This document shows, in pieces, positions 1 through 6,991 of a stretch of DNA of 64,000 nt (position 1 is the stretch's first letter; every line of letters begins with the position of its first letter). The notes beneath the pieces were generated by a model. The model did no database searches and was not told where the DNA came from. It saw only the letters and a list, made by a program, of their open reading frames with translations. A program made the position numbers and the translations under genes. This DNA comes from Cupriavidus pauculus (GTDB lineage Bacteria > Pseudomonadota > Gammaproteobacteria > Burkholderiales > Burkholderiaceae): contig NZ_PJRP01000006.1 of assembly GCF_002858765.1 (NCBI RefSeq), forward strand, positions 1 to 64,000. Direction: 5' to 3'.

Positions 1-47
1 ACCTCCAGCTTGAAGGCAGCGTCAAACTTGCGGCGTTGCTTTGTCAT
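1..47 (-). CDS. IS3-family transposase OrfA, N-terminal fragment cut by window edge
   Basis: The minus strand from ATG at 45-47 reads MTKQRRKFDAAFKLEV and then leaves the window. This is the typical opening of IS3-family OrfA proteins, which continue into a helix-turn-helix that binds the IS ends; OrfA is usually joined to the DDE catalytic OrfB by a programmed frameshift. Only 15 complete codons are visible, so the subgroup and intactness cannot be judged. Confidence 0.65.
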   Translation of the reverse strand, partial: MTKQRRKFDAAFKLE

Positions 48-113
48 GTCGTCTTTCCTCGTCGATCGTGATTTTCCACCTATCGACCTGTCTGAGGAAA
101 TTGGACCACTACA
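1..113 (-). mobile_element. End of an IS3-family insertion sequence
   Basis: Seen: a transposase start codon at 47 read leftwards, and further out, at about 89-113, a terminal-repeat-like end that on the minus strand begins TGTAGTGGTCCAATTTCC. IS3-family ends usually start with TG and lie 40-70 bp from the OrfA start, which fits. Only about 113 bp of the element lie in the window; the rest is to the left. The outer boundary could be 110-113, and the target duplication cannot be tested without the other end. Confidence 0.7.
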
Positions 114-115
114 CT

Positions 116-141
116 CCCCTCTCCCGCAAGCGGGAGAGGGG
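116..141. repeat. GC-rich intergenic hairpin repeat, copy 1
   Basis: Perfect 12-bp inverted repeat: CCCCTCTCCCGC (116-127), loop AA, GCGGGAGAGGGG (130-141), directly outside the IS end. The 12-mer GCGGGAGAGGGG recurs at 56000-56011, and a related hairpin lies at 205-238. Such elements are dispersed between genes in many Burkholderiales and may act as terminators or REP-like elements; function is inferred. Confidence 0.6.
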
Positions 142-204
142 CTGGGGGAGAGGGCGGGCCTTTCAGGACGCGACGGTCAGCTTTTGAACCGCCGTGCCGT
201 CTCC

Positions 205-238
205 GCCGCCCCCTCCCGCAAGACGGGCGAGGGGCGGC
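205..238. terminator. GC-rich hairpin after the MFS gene, copy 2 of the repeat type
   Basis: Arms of about 13-14 bp (left 205-218, right 224-238) around AAGA form an imperfect hairpin with a CCCTCCCG core, 20 bp beyond the stop of the leftward MFS gene. No T-run follows, so termination is a guess; it may only be another copy of the dispersed hairpin. Confidence 0.4.
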
Positions 239-258
239 AACAAATCATCATTCGGCAT

Positions 259-1770
259 TCACCGCAGCCACCGCTGCCACAGCGCGAATCCGGCCACCAG
301 CAGGCAGCCCGGCGCCACGATGGCCAGCAGGTTGGCACCGGCCAGCAGTACCGCCTGCTGGTCGATCTGTTGCGACAGGCCGATCAGTGCGGCGCCGTGC
401 GGTAGCGGGGCGATGCCGAAGGGGTCCACCCGGGCCACCAGGTGGGTACGCGCCAGCGCCTCGCCGTATTGCAGGCATTGGGCGGCGGTGCCCGTGCCGG
501 CGGCCGATGCCACCTGGCGCACGATGTTCTTGAACTGGTAGGTGTGCGAGAAGTCGTCGAGCGGCGTGTCCAGGAACGTCAGCTTGGCCACGACGATCAG
601 GCTGAACGGCAGCGCCGCGCTCTGCAGCAGCAACGCCGGCACCACGCGCCCCAGCGACAGGTCCGTCATCAGGCGCGTGGCCAGCATCCACGCGGCGCCA
701 GCCAGCATGACGTAGCCCAGCGCCAGCCAGCGGCGCGAGCCGGGCAGGCGGGCGCCATACAGCACGAACAGGATGCTCGCCACGACGCCCGCCGCGCCGG
801 TCAGCGTGGACACCATGCCGGTGGTCTCGAACGAGAAGCCCAGGCCAAGCTGCAGCACGATCGGGATCAGGTAGTTCCAGAGTCCCGCCACGAACGAGTA
901 CGTGGCATAGAAACCCAGGCCGGTCAGGTAGCGCTTGCCGCCCAGCCGATGCGTGTTGAGCCACGGATCGGGACGCCGGTGCAGTCGCCAGAAGGCCAGC
1001 GCCATCAGCACGGCACCCGCCAGCGGGCGGGCGATCACGATGGGCGTGCTGGCCGCCGTATAGAGCCGCAGGTCGGCCAGGCCATGCACCAGTACCAGCG
1101 ACCCCAGCCCGAGCAGCAGCACGGTGTACCAGTCCATCGCGGCGATGGCGTCGATGTCAGGCGGGCGGGGCGGGGTGACCCGGTGCGGATAGGTGACCGA
1201 TACCAGCAACAGCGTGGCGGCGGCGCTGATGGCCTGCACCCCAAAGATCAGGCGCCAGCTGGCATCGAGAATCAGCGTGGCGGTGAGCCACGGCGCCGCC
1301 GCCAGCATGCCGATGGCGCCCAGCACGAACGGCCACAGCAGGCGCGGCCGTTCCTGCGGCGCGGCGATCATCTGGATCAGCGTGCGCGCGGCGGCGAACA
1401 GGCCGCCTGCGCCCAGCCCTTGTACGGCCAGCGCCAGCGAGAGTTGGACGATGTTGTTCGACACCGCGCACAAGAGGGCGCCGGCGATGGCCACCACCAG
1501 GCCCAGCATCGTGAAGCCGCGGTAGCTGATCAGGTCCGCAATGCGCCGCAACATCAGGTTGGCGACGATGGCTGCGGCGGCATAGGCGGTGAAGCACCAG
1601 AGGAAGTCGTCGGGCGTGGCGTAGATACCGGCGCGGATCTGCACCGCGCCGGTGGCCAGCATCGAGGTGGCCACGAAGTCGACCCCCGTGGCACACCCCA
1701 GTGCCAGCCCCATCAGCAGCACACCGCCACGCGTGACGCGCGGCAGCGCGCCTAGCGCGACGGATGGCAT
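259..1770 (-). CDS. MFS transporter, DHA2-like, putative drug or metabolite exporter
   Basis: A polytopic inner-membrane protein of about 503 residues, the usual size for 14-helix DHA2 proton antiporters. The first helix starts near residue 17 with VLLMGLALGCATG. The loop after helix 2 has the MFS-A-like RRIADLISYRG, and later helices are rich in GA pairs. The substrate cannot be read from sequence. I prefer ATG at 1770, which has AAGG seven bases upstream; a GTG at 1791 is possible. Either start overlaps the end of the small secreted protein upstream, so the two are probably co-translated. It probably forms an operon with that gene and the hydrolase. Confidence 0.8.
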   Translation of the reverse strand: MPSVALGALPRVTRGGVLLMGLALGCATGVDFVATSMLATGAVQIRAGIYATPDDFLWCFTAYAAAAIVANLMLRRIADLISYRGFTMLGLVVAIAGALLCAVSNNIVQLSLALAVQGLGAGGLFAAARTLIQMIAAPQERPRLLWPFVLGAIGMLAAAPWLTATLILDASWRLIFGVQAISAAATLLLVSVTYPHRVTPPRPPDIDAIAAMDWYTVLLLGLGSLVLVHGLADLRLYTAASTPIVIARPLAGAVLMALAFWRLHRRPDPWLNTHRLGGKRYLTGLGFYATYSFVAGLWNYLIPIVLQLGLGFSFETTGMVSTLTGAAGVVASILFVLYGARLPGSRRWLALGYVMLAGAAWMLATRLMTDLSLGRVVPALLLQSAALPFSLIVVAKLTFLDTPLDDFSHTYQFKNIVRQVASAAGTGTAAQCLQYGEALARTHLVARVDPFGIAPLPHGAALIGLSQQIDQQAVLLAGANLLAIVAPGCLLVAGFALWQRWLR

Positions 1771-1961
1771 GCCGCCTTGCCATCGTGGCACCTGGCCGGG
1801 GCAGGTGCCGGCGCCTTGGCCACGGCCTTGGCGGCTGGCAGCACGCTGTAGTCGTAGCGGTCGGCGGCGAACGGGCTGGTGGCCGGGTCGGTGGCGTGGG
1901 CGGTCACGGCACCTAGCAGGCAGGTGGCGGCCAGGAGGGATCGAACCAGAATCGGACGCAT
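1752..1961 (-). CDS. Small secreted protein of 69 residues, unknown function
   Basis: ATG at 1961 opens a 69-residue frame with a clear Sec signal peptide: MRPILVRSLLAATCLLGAVT followed by AHA, with cleavage expected after AHA near residue 23. The mature part is about 46 residues, Ala/Pro/Lys rich (AKAVAKAPAPAPA), and ends CHDGKAACHPSR with two cysteines that could form a disulfide. The stop lies inside the start region of the MFS gene; the hydrolase stops 29 bp upstream. I do not recognise a family. The order hydrolase, small periplasmic protein, exporter suggests one envelope-linked operon. Confidence 0.6.
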   Translation of the reverse strand: MRPILVRSLLAATCLLGAVTAHATDPATSPFAADRYDYSVLPAAKAVAKAPAPAPARCHDGKAACHPSR

Positions 1962-1990
1962 GTCGGTTCTCCGGTTGGGGTGGCGATGGA

Positions 1991-2812
1991 TCAGCGGTTC
2001 AGGAAGGCCAGCAGGTCGGCGTTGACCTCGTCGGCACGCGTGATGCACATGCCGTGCGGCGCGCCGGCGTAGACCTTGAGCGTGGCGCCCTTGACGATCT
2101 TCGCCGACAGGCGGCCGGCGTCGTCGATCGGCACGATCTGGTCGTCGTCGCCATGCAGGATCAGCGTCGGCACGTCGATCTTCTTGAGGTCTTCGGTGTA
2201 GTCGACCTCCGAGAACTCCTTCACGCACAGGTAGTGGCCCAGCACGCTGCCCGCCATGCCCTGCAGCCAGAAATTGTCGATGGTGCCCTGCGCCACCTTG
2301 GCGTCCGGCCGGTTGAAGCCGAAGAACGGCAGTGCCAGGTCCTTGTAGAACTGCGAGCGGTTGTCGGCCACGCCCTGGCGGATGCCGTCGAAGACCGCCA
2401 TCGGCAGGCCGCCGGGATTGGCCTCGGTCTTGAGCATGATCGGCGGCACGGCGCCAATCAGCACGGCGCCGGCCACGCGTTTCGAGCCGTGCCGGCCGAT
2501 GTAGTGCGCCACTTCGCCGCCGCCGGTGGAATGGCCCACCAGCGTGGCGCCCTGGATGTCGAGCGCGTCGAGCACGGCGGCCAGGTCATCGGCATAGGTG
2601 TCCATGTCGTTGCCGTGCGCGGGCTGGTCCGAGCGGCCGTGGCCGCGACGGTCGTGGGCAATCACGCGAAAGCCGTGCTGCGCCAGGAACAGCATCTGGG
2701 CGTCCCAGGCGTCGGCATGCAGCGGCCAGCCGTGCGAGAAGACCACGGGGCGGCCGGTGCCCCAGTCCTTGTAGAAGATGCGGGTGCCGTCCTGGGTGGT
2801 GATGTAGCTCAT
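1991..2812 (-). CDS. Alpha/beta hydrolase, non-heme haloperoxidase / arylesterase type
   Basis: A 273-residue alpha/beta hydrolase with the nucleophile elbow GHSTGG (Ser95), a likely acid Asp224 in HGDDDQIVP and His253 in GAPHGM. The oxyanion region FSHGWP and DRRGHGRS are typical of cofactor-free haloperoxidases and arylesterases; the natural substrate is probably an ester or lactone. ATG at 2812 is preceded by AGGA at good spacing (AGGAAGACCGAC), whereas the longer frame to 2902 lacks a ribosome site. It lies first in an apparent leftward operon with a small secreted protein and an MFS pump, divergent from a response-regulator pair. Confidence 0.88.
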   Translation of the reverse strand: MSYITTQDGTRIFYKDWGTGRPVVFSHGWPLHADAWDAQMLFLAQHGFRVIAHDRRGHGRSDQPAHGNDMDTYADDLAAVLDALDIQGATLVGHSTGGGEVAHYIGRHGSKRVAGAVLIGAVPPIMLKTEANPGGLPMAVFDGIRQGVADNRSQFYKDLALPFFGFNRPDAKVAQGTIDNFWLQGMAGSVLGHYLCVKEFSEVDYTEDLKKIDVPTLILHGDDDQIVPIDDAGRLSAKIVKGATLKVYAGAPHGMCITRADEVNADLLAFLNR

Positions 2813-3091
2813 GTCGGTCTTCCTGAGGAGAATGAGACTTGAGACTACCGTTGGCGCACCGCCGGCCATTCCGGCGGACCGGCGCGGCTTTCGCATAAGC
2901 ACGTCCGGGCAGGCCGGCCCCGATGCCGGCTTTCAAACCGCTTTCAACGGACTTTCGGGGCCGGGCCGGCGGGGGGGCTGGGGACGGCCGGCGCCGTGTC
3001 GCGGCCGGTGCACGCCTATACGAAGGCATAGTGTTGGCCACCCATGCGGGCCGCTACCATTGCGCCATAAGATTGTTGTGAGGTACGGGCC
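2813..3091. promoter_or_regulatory. Divergent intergenic region, hydrolase / response regulator
   Basis: 279 bp between two outward-facing genes; it must hold both promoters. I see no convincing sigma-70 match or strong dyad. The right end carries GAGG at 3080-3083, the ribosome site for the TTG start at 3092. Confidence 0.4.
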
Positions 3092-3508
3092 TTGGCCAAG
3101 AAACTGGTTGTCGCCATCATCGACGACGACGATTCCATCCGCGCGGCGACTTCCCGGCTGGTCCGATCGCTGGGTTGGGAGGCGCGCACTTACGCATCGG
3201 CTCAAGTCTTTCTGGAGGCTGGCGGGGCGGCGGAGGCGCATTGCATCCTGTCCGACGTCCAGATGCCCAAGATCAGCGGGCTGGAGATGCTGCGGACCCT
3301 GAACGCGCAGGGCAGCCAGGTTCCGGTAATATTCATCACCGCCTTCTGCACCGATGCCATTCGCCGCGAAGCCTTGCGTGCCGGCGCGCAGGCGTGTCTG
3401 TGCAAACCTGTCGATGGTGCGGCCGTCCAGCGATTTCTGGAAGACGTGGCGTCGGGGGCGCTTGCCCCACGCCCCGAGACCGCACCCGGAACGAAAGTGA
3501 ATCCATGA
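3092..3508 (+). CDS. Single-domain response regulator (receiver only)
   Basis: A 138-residue receiver domain with no output domain. The acidic pocket is DDDD at residues 11-14, the phospho-acceptor is Asp55 (LSDVQMPK), the switch Thr lies in VIFITAF and the conserved Lys in CLCKPVD. The start is TTG at 3092, with GAGG eight bases upstream. The stop overlaps the ATG of the next gene as ATGA, so the two response regulators are translationally coupled. Receiver-only proteins pass or compete for phosphate. No histidine kinase lies beside this pair, so the partner kinase must be elsewhere. Confidence 0.85.
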   Translation: MAKKLVVAIIDDDDSIRAATSRLVRSLGWEARTYASAQVFLEAGGAAEAHCILSDVQMPKISGLEMLRTLNAQGSQVPVIFITAFCTDAIRREALRAGAQACLCKPVDGAAVQRFLEDVASGALAPRPETAPGTKVNP

Positions 3509-4158
3509 ATACAGCGATACCGTCCGGAGAAGGGTTGTCGATGGTCTACGTGGTGGACGACGACGAGTCCATGCGCCGCGCGGTGTCGATGCTGCTGCGC
3601 TCGGTTGGCTACCAGGTCGAGACCTTTGCCTCGGCCACCGACTTCCTGGCAGCGCCCAGGCCCGAGATCCCCAGCTGCCTGATCCTGGATGTGCGCCTGA
3701 AAGGCCAGAGCGGCCTGGCCGTGCAGGAGCAGTTTGCCGCCAGCCGGATGCCGATCCCGATCATCTTCATGACCGCCCACGGCGACATCGCCATGTCGGT
3801 CAAGGCCATGAAGGCCGGCGCGATGGATTTTCTGGCCAAGCCGTTCCGCGACCAGGACATGCTCGACGCCGTCGAAAGCGCCCTGACCCGCGACGCCTCC
3901 CGACGCCAGACCGACACGCGCGACGCGGACCTGCGCCAGCGCTACGAAGAACTGACCCCGCGCGAGAAGGAAGTCATGGCCTACGTGGTGCGCGGCCTGC
4001 TGAACAAGCAGATCGCCGCCGAACTGACGCTGAGCGAAATCACCATCAAGATCCACCGCGCCCAGGCCATGAAGAAAATGGGCGCCCGGTCCCTGGCCGA
4101 TTTCGTGCTCAAGGCCGAGGCGCTGGGCATCATCGATTCGGCGCGGAACGGGGCGTAG
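3505..4158 (+). CDS. FixJ/TodT-type response regulator (receiver + LuxR-type HTH)
   Basis: A 217-residue transcription factor. The receiver domain is at about residues 13-130, with phospho-acceptor Asp62 in LILDVRLKG, the switch MTAHGD and LAKPF. The LuxR-type HTH (about 150-210) contains LTPREKEVMAYVVRGLLNKQ and later IKIHRAQAMKKMGARSLAD. This layout is the NarL/FixJ group (FixJ, TodT, StyR). The ATG overlaps the stop of the receiver-only gene by four bases. It probably activates a sigma-70 promoter when phosphorylated; targets are unknown, and the nearest downstream gene is convergent. Confidence 0.88.
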   Translation: MNTAIPSGEGLSMVYVVDDDESMRRAVSMLLRSVGYQVETFASATDFLAAPRPEIPSCLILDVRLKGQSGLAVQEQFAASRMPIPIIFMTAHGDIAMSVKAMKAGAMDFLAKPFRDQDMLDAVESALTRDASRRQTDTRDADLRQRYEELTPREKEVMAYVVRGLLNKQIAAELTLSEITIKIHRAQAMKKMGARSLADFVLKAEALGIIDSARNGA

Positions 4159-4214
4159 GCGCCACGCTGGCACGGCGGGCCACCCGGGTCCGCCGCCGCG
4201 TGCCGGTGCCTGCG

Positions 4215-5750
4215 TCACCCTGCCTTTCCCTCTTTTCCCTCCTTTCCATCTTTTCCTACCTTCCCCTCCCACCCCCCACCCAGCGCCCGGAACAGCGACA
4301 CGCTCGCCGTCAACTGCCTACGGTGTACGGCTTCCAGTGCGCGGGCATCGGTCAGGGCGGCGGCTTGCACGACGTTGACGTCGAGGTAGGCGGCGGCGCC
4401 CTTGCGGTAGCGCTCGGTGGCCTGTTGCAGGGCGCGGCTGGATGCGGTCACGGCGGCTTGCTGGCTGGCGGCTTCATGGTCCAGCAGCCGTAGCGCGGCG
4501 TAGTTGTCTTCCACGTCCTGTACGGCCTTGAGCACCGTTTCGCGGTAGTCGGCTGCGCTGGCGTCGAACTGGGCGCGGGCGCTGTCCACGCCGGCCTGGC
4601 GTTTGCCGCCGTCGAATATCGTCGCGGCCAGGGCCGGGCCCACGGCCCAGAAGCGGCTTGGCGCGGTCAGCCAGCCGGCCAGGCCCGAGCTTTCCAGTCC
4701 GCCGTTCAGGTTCAGCATCAGTGTCGGGAAGAAGGCCGCGCGTGCCACGCCGATCTGCGCGTTGGCGGCGGCCACCCGGCGCTCGGCCGCCGCAATGTCG
4801 GGACGGCGCTGCAGCAGCGTGGCGGGCACGGCAGCCGGGGTGGCGGGCAGGGAGGTACCGGCGGTGCTGGCCCTTGCGGTGCCGGCGATGTTGGCGGTAT
4901 CGCCGGTGTTGGCTGGCAGCGCCGGCAGGGCGAACGTGCTGGCGGGTTCGCCCACCAGCGTAGCCAGCGCATGCAGCAGTTGGGTGCGGGCCAGTTGCAG
5001 GTCGGCCAGCTGCGCCCGTGTGCTTTCCACCTGTGCCTGCGCCTGCGCGACATCGCCTTCGGCGGCAATGCCGCCCTTGTAGCGGTTGGTCACCAGTTGC
5101 AGCACCGACGCGTAGGCGTCCACGGTCTGCTGCAGCAATGCAGCCTCGCGGTCCAGCGAGCGGATGCCGAAGTAGTCGATGGCGGCCTCGGCCTGCAGGC
5201 TGAGCCGGACAGCGGCCACGTCGTCGGCGCTGGCCTGTACGCGCGCCTGTGCGGCGTCGACGTTGTTGCCGATGCGCCCGAACAGGTCGGGCTCCCAGCT
5301 TGCGCCCAGGCCGAGCAGGTGGTCGGGTGTGGTCTTGCCCGCCAGCGAGTGACCCAGTACGTTGGCTGACAGGTGCGTGCTCGTGACGCTGGCCGTGGCG
5401 CCAACGGTCGGGAAGTAATCGGCGCGGGCGGCATCCACCTGGGCGCGGGCGTCGCGCAGCAGGGCCAGCGACTTCAGCAGGCTCTGGTTCGATACGTTGA
5501 CGCGATCCAGCAGGGCGTCAAGGGTGGCGTCGTCGTATGCGTGCCACCAGTCCGGCGCGATGGCGTCCGGCTGTGCGCCTTGGGCGCCGCCGTCCTGGGC
5601 TTCGTGATAAGCGGCCGGCAGCGGCAGCGCCGGGACGTGATAGGGCACGCTGGCGCAACCGGCCAGCCATGCGCAGGCCAGCAGGACCGCCGAGCGCTTG
5701 AAGGTGCGCTTGAAGGTGCGCTTGATGACCGGTTTCATGGTGAGCGTCAT
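4215..5750 (-). CDS. RND-pump outer-membrane factor, NodT/OprM-type lipoprotein
   Basis: A 511-residue TolC-type trimeric channel subunit. A signal peptide ends in the lipobox LAGC, so the protein is an acylated outer-membrane lipoprotein. Two OEP repeats follow, with PDLFGRIGNNVDAAQARV in the first. Oddities: the first 20 residues contain RTFKRTFKRS, from tandem 12-bp repeats at 5695-5726. The C-terminus ends in a Gly/Lys/Glu tail (GKVGKDGKEGKEGKAG) encoded by a nearly pure pyrimidine tract on the plus strand at 4222-4281. The ATG at 5750 overlaps the adaptor stop as ATGA. It is last in the RND operon. Confidence 0.92.
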   Translation of the reverse strand: MTLTMKPVIKRTFKRTFKRSAVLLACAWLAGCASVPYHVPALPLPAAYHEAQDGGAQGAQPDAIAPDWWHAYDDATLDALLDRVNVSNQSLLKSLALLRDARAQVDAARADYFPTVGATASVTSTHLSANVLGHSLAGKTTPDHLLGLGASWEPDLFGRIGNNVDAAQARVQASADDVAAVRLSLQAEAAIDYFGIRSLDREAALLQQTVDAYASVLQLVTNRYKGGIAAEGDVAQAQAQVESTRAQLADLQLARTQLLHALATLVGEPASTFALPALPANTGDTANIAGTARASTAGTSLPATPAAVPATLLQRRPDIAAAERRVAAANAQIGVARAAFFPTLMLNLNGGLESSGLAGWLTAPSRFWAVGPALAATIFDGGKRQAGVDSARAQFDASAADYRETVLKAVQDVEDNYAALRLLDHEAASQQAAVTASSRALQQATERYRKGAAAYLDVNVVQAAALTDARALEAVHRRQLTASVSLFRALGGGWEGKVGKDGKEGKEGKAG

Positions 5751-6991
5751 GCCCGATCTCCCTTCGCCGGCGCGGCCACGCGCACCGTCATGCCGGCCAC
5801 GATGCCGTCGCCGGGGTTGACCACGACGCGATCGCTATCCTGCAGGCCGCCCAGCACTTCCACATGGGCGCCGAAGTCGCGCCCCAGCGCCACGTGGCGG
5901 ATCGTCAGCTTGTTGTCCTGGCCGACCACAGCCACGGTCGGGCCGCCGGCGGGAAACATCAGCGTATTGGCCGGAAGGTCCAGGCCGGCATGCGCGCTGC
6001 CGACTTCCAGGTGCACCTGGGCGTAGGCGCCGGGCAGGATGTGCCCGTCCTGGCTGTCGACGTCCAGTTCCACACGCAGGCTGCGCGTAACGGGGTCGAT
6101 GGCCCCGGCCGTGCGGGCCACGGTGGCGGGGTAGCGCTGGCCCGGCGCTTGCGGCAGCGTCAGCCACGCCTGCGTGCCGGGCCCCATTGCCGCGCTGACG
6201 TCCTGCGGCACCTGCGCATAGACGCGCAGCCGGGTGCCCGCCGAAATATGAAACAGCTCGCGGCCCTGGCCCGGCGCGCTGCCGGCATCGATCAGCGCCC
6301 CCGTATCGACGTTGCGCGCGGTAATCACGCCATCGAACGGCGCGCGGATCTGCACGTAGCTGGCCAGCTGGGCCAGCCGCGACGTATTCGAGCGCGCTGC
6401 CGCCAGCAGGGCCGACTTGGCATTCATGTCGGCCACTTTCTGGTCGGTTTCCTGCTGGGCGACGGAGTTGGTTGCCTGCAGGTCCTGCCAGCGCTTGGCC
6501 GTGCTGCTGGCCAGCTGGTAGTTGGCCACGGCGGTGGCTTCGTCGGCGCGAGCCTGGCGCAGCTGGTCGGCCACTTCGGGGGCGTCGATCTCCGCCAGCA
6601 ACTGGCCCGCTTTGACCGGGGTGCCGATGTCGACGTACCAGCGGCGCAGATAGCCGCTGACGCGCGCGTGGATGGCGGCGTCCTCGTAGGCGCGGACGTC
6701 GGCCGGCAGGGCGATGTCGTGCGCGGCTGCCGCGGCGCGCGGCTGCACCACGCTGACGATGGGCGTCTGCGCTGCCTGCGCGCGCTGCTGCAATACGGCG
6801 TGGCCCTGCCAGCGCGGCACGATGCCAGCCGTCAGGGCCAACGCCACGGCGGCGCCGGCCAGGGCCAGCAGGGCCAGGCGCGGCGCCTGGCGCCGGGATG
6901 GGTGTGCCGATTGCTGCAGGGACGGCTGCGAAGGCGGGTGCGAAGGCGGCTGCGGCGCGGCGGCCTGGGTATCGAGGTCGGTTCGGGTCAT
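5747..6991 (-). CDS. RND efflux periplasmic adaptor (membrane fusion protein)
   Basis: A 414-residue HlyD/AcrA-type adaptor that links pump and outer-membrane channel. The N-terminus is a Pro/Ser/Gln-rich cytoplasmic stretch (QPPSHPPSQPSLQQS), followed by one hydrophobic anchor around residues 38-60. Then come a lipoyl half with VSGYLRRWYVDIGTPVKAG, a helical hairpin (about 115-190), the second lipoyl half APFDGVITARNVDTGALI and beta-barrel segments. Both ends overlap neighbours as ATGA, a strong sign of coupled translation in the order pump, adaptor, channel. The lack of His/Met-rich metal sites argues against a dedicated metal adaptor. Confidence 0.92.
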   Translation of the reverse strand: MTRTDLDTQAAAPQPPSHPPSQPSLQQSAHPSRRQAPRLALLALAGAAVALALTAGIVPRWQGHAVLQQRAQAAQTPIVSVVQPRAAAAAHDIALPADVRAYEDAAIHARVSGYLRRWYVDIGTPVKAGQLLAEIDAPEVADQLRQARADEATAVANYQLASSTAKRWQDLQATNSVAQQETDQKVADMNAKSALLAAARSNTSRLAQLASYVQIRAPFDGVITARNVDTGALIDAGSAPGQGRELFHISAGTRLRVYAQVPQDVSAAMGPGTQAWLTLPQAPGQRYPATVARTAGAIDPVTRSLRVELDVDSQDGHILPGAYAQVHLEVGSAHAGLDLPANTLMFPAGGPTVAVVGQDNKLTIRHVALGRDFGAHVEVLGGLQDSDRVVVNPGDGIVAGMTVRVAAPAKGDRA

